DNA from: a bacterium
GTDB lineage: Bacteria; Zhuqueibacterota; Zhuqueibacteria; Oleimicrobiales; Geothermoviventaceae
Assembly: GCA_028275345.1 (NCBI GenBank)
Contig: JAPWUV010000006.1
Span: forward strand, 175,342 to 239,341
DNA length: 64,000 nucleotides
Direction of reading: 5' to 3'
The first letter of the stretch is position 1. Each line of letters starts with the position of its first letter. This document shows, in pieces, positions 61,254 through 64,000 of the stretch. The position numbers and the translations under genes were made by a program. The notes under the pieces are model-generated. The model made no database searches. It was not told the DNA's origin and saw nothing but the letters and a program-made list of their open reading frames with translations.

Positions 61254-64000
61254 CTATCTTAAAAGAAGGAGCTTCCGGACTTCCTCCGACTCTCCAGCTC
61301 GGAACAGGACAAGATACACACCGCCGGGCACAAGGCGACCTTGCCCGTCGCACCCATCCCATTCGACGCGGTAGCTCCCGGCTTCCTGTGAGGCGTCCAC
61401 CAGCGTCCTCACCTCTTGACCCAGAAGATTGTAGACCCGCAGAGTCACTCTACCGGCCTGGGCCACATCATACCGGAGCACGGTGGACGGATTGAACGGG
61501 TTCGGGAAATTGGGGTAGAGCCGGCTCTGCCGGGGCAGAGAGGTCTCTCGCATCGCTTCGACGCCCCCGACCACCTCGGCCAACACCTGCACGTCATCGA
61601 CGAACCAACCGTAGAAGGGGGGCACCTGGGTGGCATCGCTCTTCATCCGGAAACGGATGCGCACGTTGTCTCTGCCGGGTCCGGCAAAGGAATCCAGACG
61701 GATCTCTCGCTGCACCCACTGGGTCTGCACTCCCGTAATGGGCTGCCCCACTACCTGCCAAGTCTGCCCCCCATCCGGACTCACTTCCACGTAACCGTAG
61801 TCGTGGTTGAACTCGAGATAGTACTTGGTCCAGAAGCGCAATGTCACCGAACGGGTGCGGGAAAAGTTGAATCCGAAATTGGTCTCGAGGCTCACGTCGG
61901 CATCGTTCGGGTACTGCCGGCCGGGGCTGTCGTTCACGGAAAACCGGCCGCTGTGAGCGTACATCGTCTCCAGTCCCCAACCGCCTTGCGGCGCATTCCA
62001 GTAAGTCAATCCTGTCTCGAAATCCTCAAGACCCACCACGAAGCGGAAGATGTCCGAAACAGCTGTGTTCCTCGCCAAGGAGGAATCGCTGGCCGTAATG
62101 TAGTAGCTCACCGTATCCCCGTAGCTGAAAACGGGAGGGATTTGCCCCCGAAATTGCGCCCGAAGCTCGGTCCGGGAAAGGGCAACGCTGCCCTGCGCGC
62201 TCCGGGAGGAGTAATGGACGCGGACCGAGCCGCCATCTACCGCCAAGTTGTCCACAACAGTGGCCACCACTTCGAACGGAAACTCCCCATTGATCGTGTT
62301 GGGCAGACCCGCGTGGGTAATGACCGGCGCCTGGGTGTCGGGGCCCACAAAGTAGCGGAAGACCTCCTTTGGCGCACCGGCGGGCTTACGCCAATGGAAG
62401 TAGGAAGTCGAGACCTCCAGGTAGTACTCAACGGTTGTGGACTGCCCGGGCGCAGGGATCGTGGCTTCGTACACCCCCGGGGAGACCCGTTGCATGGCGA
62501 CTTCGCGGAAGCCCGTCTCTCCCGAGCGCCGCCAGTACAGCCGGACAGCTTGCAAATCCTCGAACGTCTCTCCTAGCCGAACGGTGACGCGACGATCGGC
62601 GTGCACATCCTCGATGTCCGGCAATGGGTCATGCCCCAGGGGGCTGAGATACTCCAGGACTCGAGCCATCAGTTGGTCGCGGACCACGCTTTCGTCGCTG
62701 GGTTTGGTGGAGCGCGTCGCGTCGACGGCCTCGAAGCCGAACCCCATGTAGACCACGCGATAGGCTCCGGAGTAGCGCACTGCTCCCGCCAGGCCATTCG
62801 GATACTGGAGAATCGCACGCGCATCCGGCATCGGCGCCATGACATCGGGATACTGGTTTTCGACCTCTCTTCCGGGCTGGTAAATCCGGAAAGCCAAGCC
62901 GTCCGTGATGGGATCCCCCGGGATGCCAGCGACCTCCGTCGCCTCGGCGTCATCGGCGATGTAACGCGCGTGAAGGTAGTCGTTGTAGAAACTCCTCGCC
63001 TCTTCCGATGCATTGTCGCTGCCGGGATCGCAGAGATCCCATCCAATATCCTGGCCGTGAAGGAACAGGCTTCCCCCGTTGTCCAGGAACTGCCGCAGCG
63101 CCCTCCTGTCGCCGGGATCGAGGCTCGGAAAAGCCCACTCGCAGGACCAGATCACGATCGGGAAGTGACGGAGATATTCTCCGCTGGGGTGCCCGTTCCT
63201 CTCGATGTCCCACACGGAGTAGCTGATGCCCAGGCGATCCAGGCACGCTGTCATGTACCCTTCGACCTCGTAGTCGCCCGTGTTCCCTCCCACTTCATCG
63301 TGATCATCATCCACCACGAGCACCGGCGTCACGCCGATGGGCACCGCCACTGTATCGGACTCCACCATTCCGCCAGCTTCGTGGGTCAGTACGATCTTGG
63401 AAATATGTCCCTGAGCGTCGGGCCGGATCCGAAAGCTGAGCGTGGTAGACACCGGTTCCGTGGATTCCGGGGGAAGGTAGGGGATGAGGTACTCCGGGCT
63501 CACGATCTCCAGCGAAGGATCGGAGCTCGAGAGCGTCACCCGCACGTTCTGCGCCGCTCCCACGGAATAGTTTCGGTACGTCGCCACCACCGTGACTGTC
63601 TCGCCATGTTCGAATAGTCCGTTGCCATTCCCGAAGTCCGCGTCGTTCACGGTCGCGTTGATCAACCGAATCCTCGGTCGCACGCTCGGAACCGTGGTTG
63701 CAGACACCGCTCCGTACGCATTCACGAGCCCATCCCCGATCATCCCTTCGTAGCCGGGATTCAAGGCATCGATGTTCACGCAGGTGCCGACGATCCGCTG
63801 CTGGATTTCCAGCCAGGAAGCTGATGGGAAGCGCGCACGCACCAAACCGGCGACGCCCGAAACCAAGGCGGCTGAGGCCGAGGTGCCGGCCGTCAGATAG
63901 CCCTCCTTCGTGCGGGCGCGGTAGAGTTGGGTGAAGCCATACTCAGGGAAATAGGGCGCCGTGGAGATCATCTCCGCCGGAGGGCTGGAATTGAAATCGC
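61254..64000 (-). CDS. subtilisin-like protease (S8), C-terminal part; runs off the window
   Basis: Partial: the reading frame is open to the window edge, so the signal peptide and the catalytic Asp and His are not visible. The visible 914 residues begin near the end of the S8 domain, with the catalytic Ser in GTSASAALVSG. Then come CARDB/Ig-like repeats, a domain resembling a glutamine-amidotransferase-like fold (VLVVDDDHD, IVIWSCEWAF, LDNGGSLFLHGQDIG), further beta-sandwich modules and a classical T9SS type-A-style C-terminus (FPNPFNPST, YNLLGQEVRTL, GGVYLVLFRAG) ending in RKLLLLR. The same tail ends the proteins at 9538 and 57344. Likely secreted and surface-bound. Confidence 0.87.
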   Translation of the reverse strand, partial: DFNSSPPAEMISTAPYFPEYGFTQLYRARTKEGYLTAGTSASAALVSGVAGLVRARFPSASWLEIQQRIVGTCVNIDALNPGYEGMIGDGLVNAYGAVSATTVPSVRPRIRLINATVNDADFGNGNGLFEHGETVTVVATYRNYSVGAAQNVRVTLSSSDPSLEIVSPEYLIPYLPPESTEPVSTTLSFRIRPDAQGHISKIVLTHEAGGMVESDTVAVPIGVTPVLVVDDDHDEVGGNTGDYEVEGYMTACLDRLGISYSVWDIERNGHPSGEYLRHFPIVIWSCEWAFPSLDPGDRRALRQFLDNGGSLFLHGQDIGWDLCDPGSDNASEEARSFYNDYLHARYIADDAEATEVAGIPGDPITDGLAFRIYQPGREVENQYPDVMAPMPDARAILQYPNGLAGAVRYSGAYRVVYMGFGFEAVDATRSTKPSDESVVRDQLMARVLEYLSPLGHDPLPDIEDVHADRRVTVRLGETFEDLQAVRLYWRRSGETGFREVAMQRVSPGVYEATIPAPGQSTTVEYYLEVSTSYFHWRKPAGAPKEVFRYFVGPDTQAPVITHAGLPNTINGEFPFEVVATVVDNLAVDGGSVRVHYSSRSAQGSVALSRTELRAQFRGQIPPVFSYGDTVSYYITASDSSLARNTAVSDIFRFVVGLEDFETGLTYWNAPQGGWGLETMYAHSGRFSVNDSPGRQYPNDADVSLETNFGFNFSRTRSVTLRFWTKYYLEFNHDYGYVEVSPDGGQTWQVVGQPITGVQTQWVQREIRLDSFAGPGRDNVRIRFRMKSDATQVPPFYGWFVDDVQVLAEVVGGVEAMRETSLPRQSRLYPNFPNPFNPSTVLRYDVAQAGRVTLRVYNLLGQEVRTLVDASQEAGSYRVEWDGCDGQGRLVPGGVYLVLFRAGESEEVRKLLLLR

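Noticed and set aside
1..64000. tRNA, rRNA, CRISPR, IS element or prophage signatures
   Set aside because: None found on reading both strands: no cloverleaf with CCA end, no regular repeat-spacer series, and no transposase or integrase motifs.

Overview
The window is GC-rich and densely coded. It reads as a chromosomal segment of a Gram-negative bacterium of the FCB (Fibrobacteres-Chlorobi-Bacteroidetes) superphylum, probably an uncultured lineage. The arguments are an LpxC-FabZ fusion (typical of Bacteroidetes and relatives), lipid A and Omp85 machinery, GWxTD and PorV/PorQ-like proteins, and several large secreted proteins with FlgD-Ig / type IX secretion (T9SS)-style C-termini. No rRNA, tRNA, CRISPR array, integrase or insertion sequence was seen. 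GTG and TTG starts behind good Shine-Dalgarno sites are common. Several promoters share a TTGnnn, 16-17 bp, TAnnnT layout.

Region 1 (1-13 kb, minus strand): envelope and secreted proteins. These are an Omp85/TamA-like barrel, a 1151-residue predicted outer-membrane protein, an NHL propeller, an ACE-like (M2) metallopeptidase, a membrane-anchored lytic transglycosylase and a secreted subtilisin. Region 2 (13-17.1 kb, minus): an HldE-type sugar kinase, an MBL-fold hydrolase, folE and a second lytic transglycosylase. Region 3 (17.3-23.2 kb, minus): a compact four-gene operon of a diverged PurD-like ATP-grasp protein, alanine racemase, an ATE-like aminoacyl-tRNA:protein transferase and a P1B-type metal ATPase. 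This is the least conventional grouping in the window.

Region 4 (23.3-40 kb, plus): a TPR lipoprotein, then a large envelope-biogenesis cluster uppS-tamB-bamA-skp-lpxD-lpxC/fabZ-lpxA-lipM-(barrel-like OMP)-dxr-rseP. It joins isoprenoid/undecaprenyl supply (dxr, uppS), lipid A synthesis, outer-membrane protein assembly (BamA, Skp, TamB) and envelope-stress proteolysis (RseP). Region 5 (40.1-45.2 kb, minus): an arginine operon transcribed argJ-argC-argB-argD-NAGS from a clear promoter with a leader of about 185 nt.

Region 6 (45.3-64 kb, minus): a GWxTD protein, a metallopeptidase-propeller-Omp85 fusion, an isocitrate dehydrogenase, two PorV/PorQ-like proteins, a propeller with a sorting-type C-terminus, a lipoprotein whose promoter predicts a leaderless mRNA, a secreted MEMO-family protein, an M14 carboxypeptidase and a second subtilisin cut by the window edge. 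The three large proteases (two S8, one M14) end in the same KLLLLR tail. Together with the PorV-like genes this suggests a shared secretion and anchoring route.
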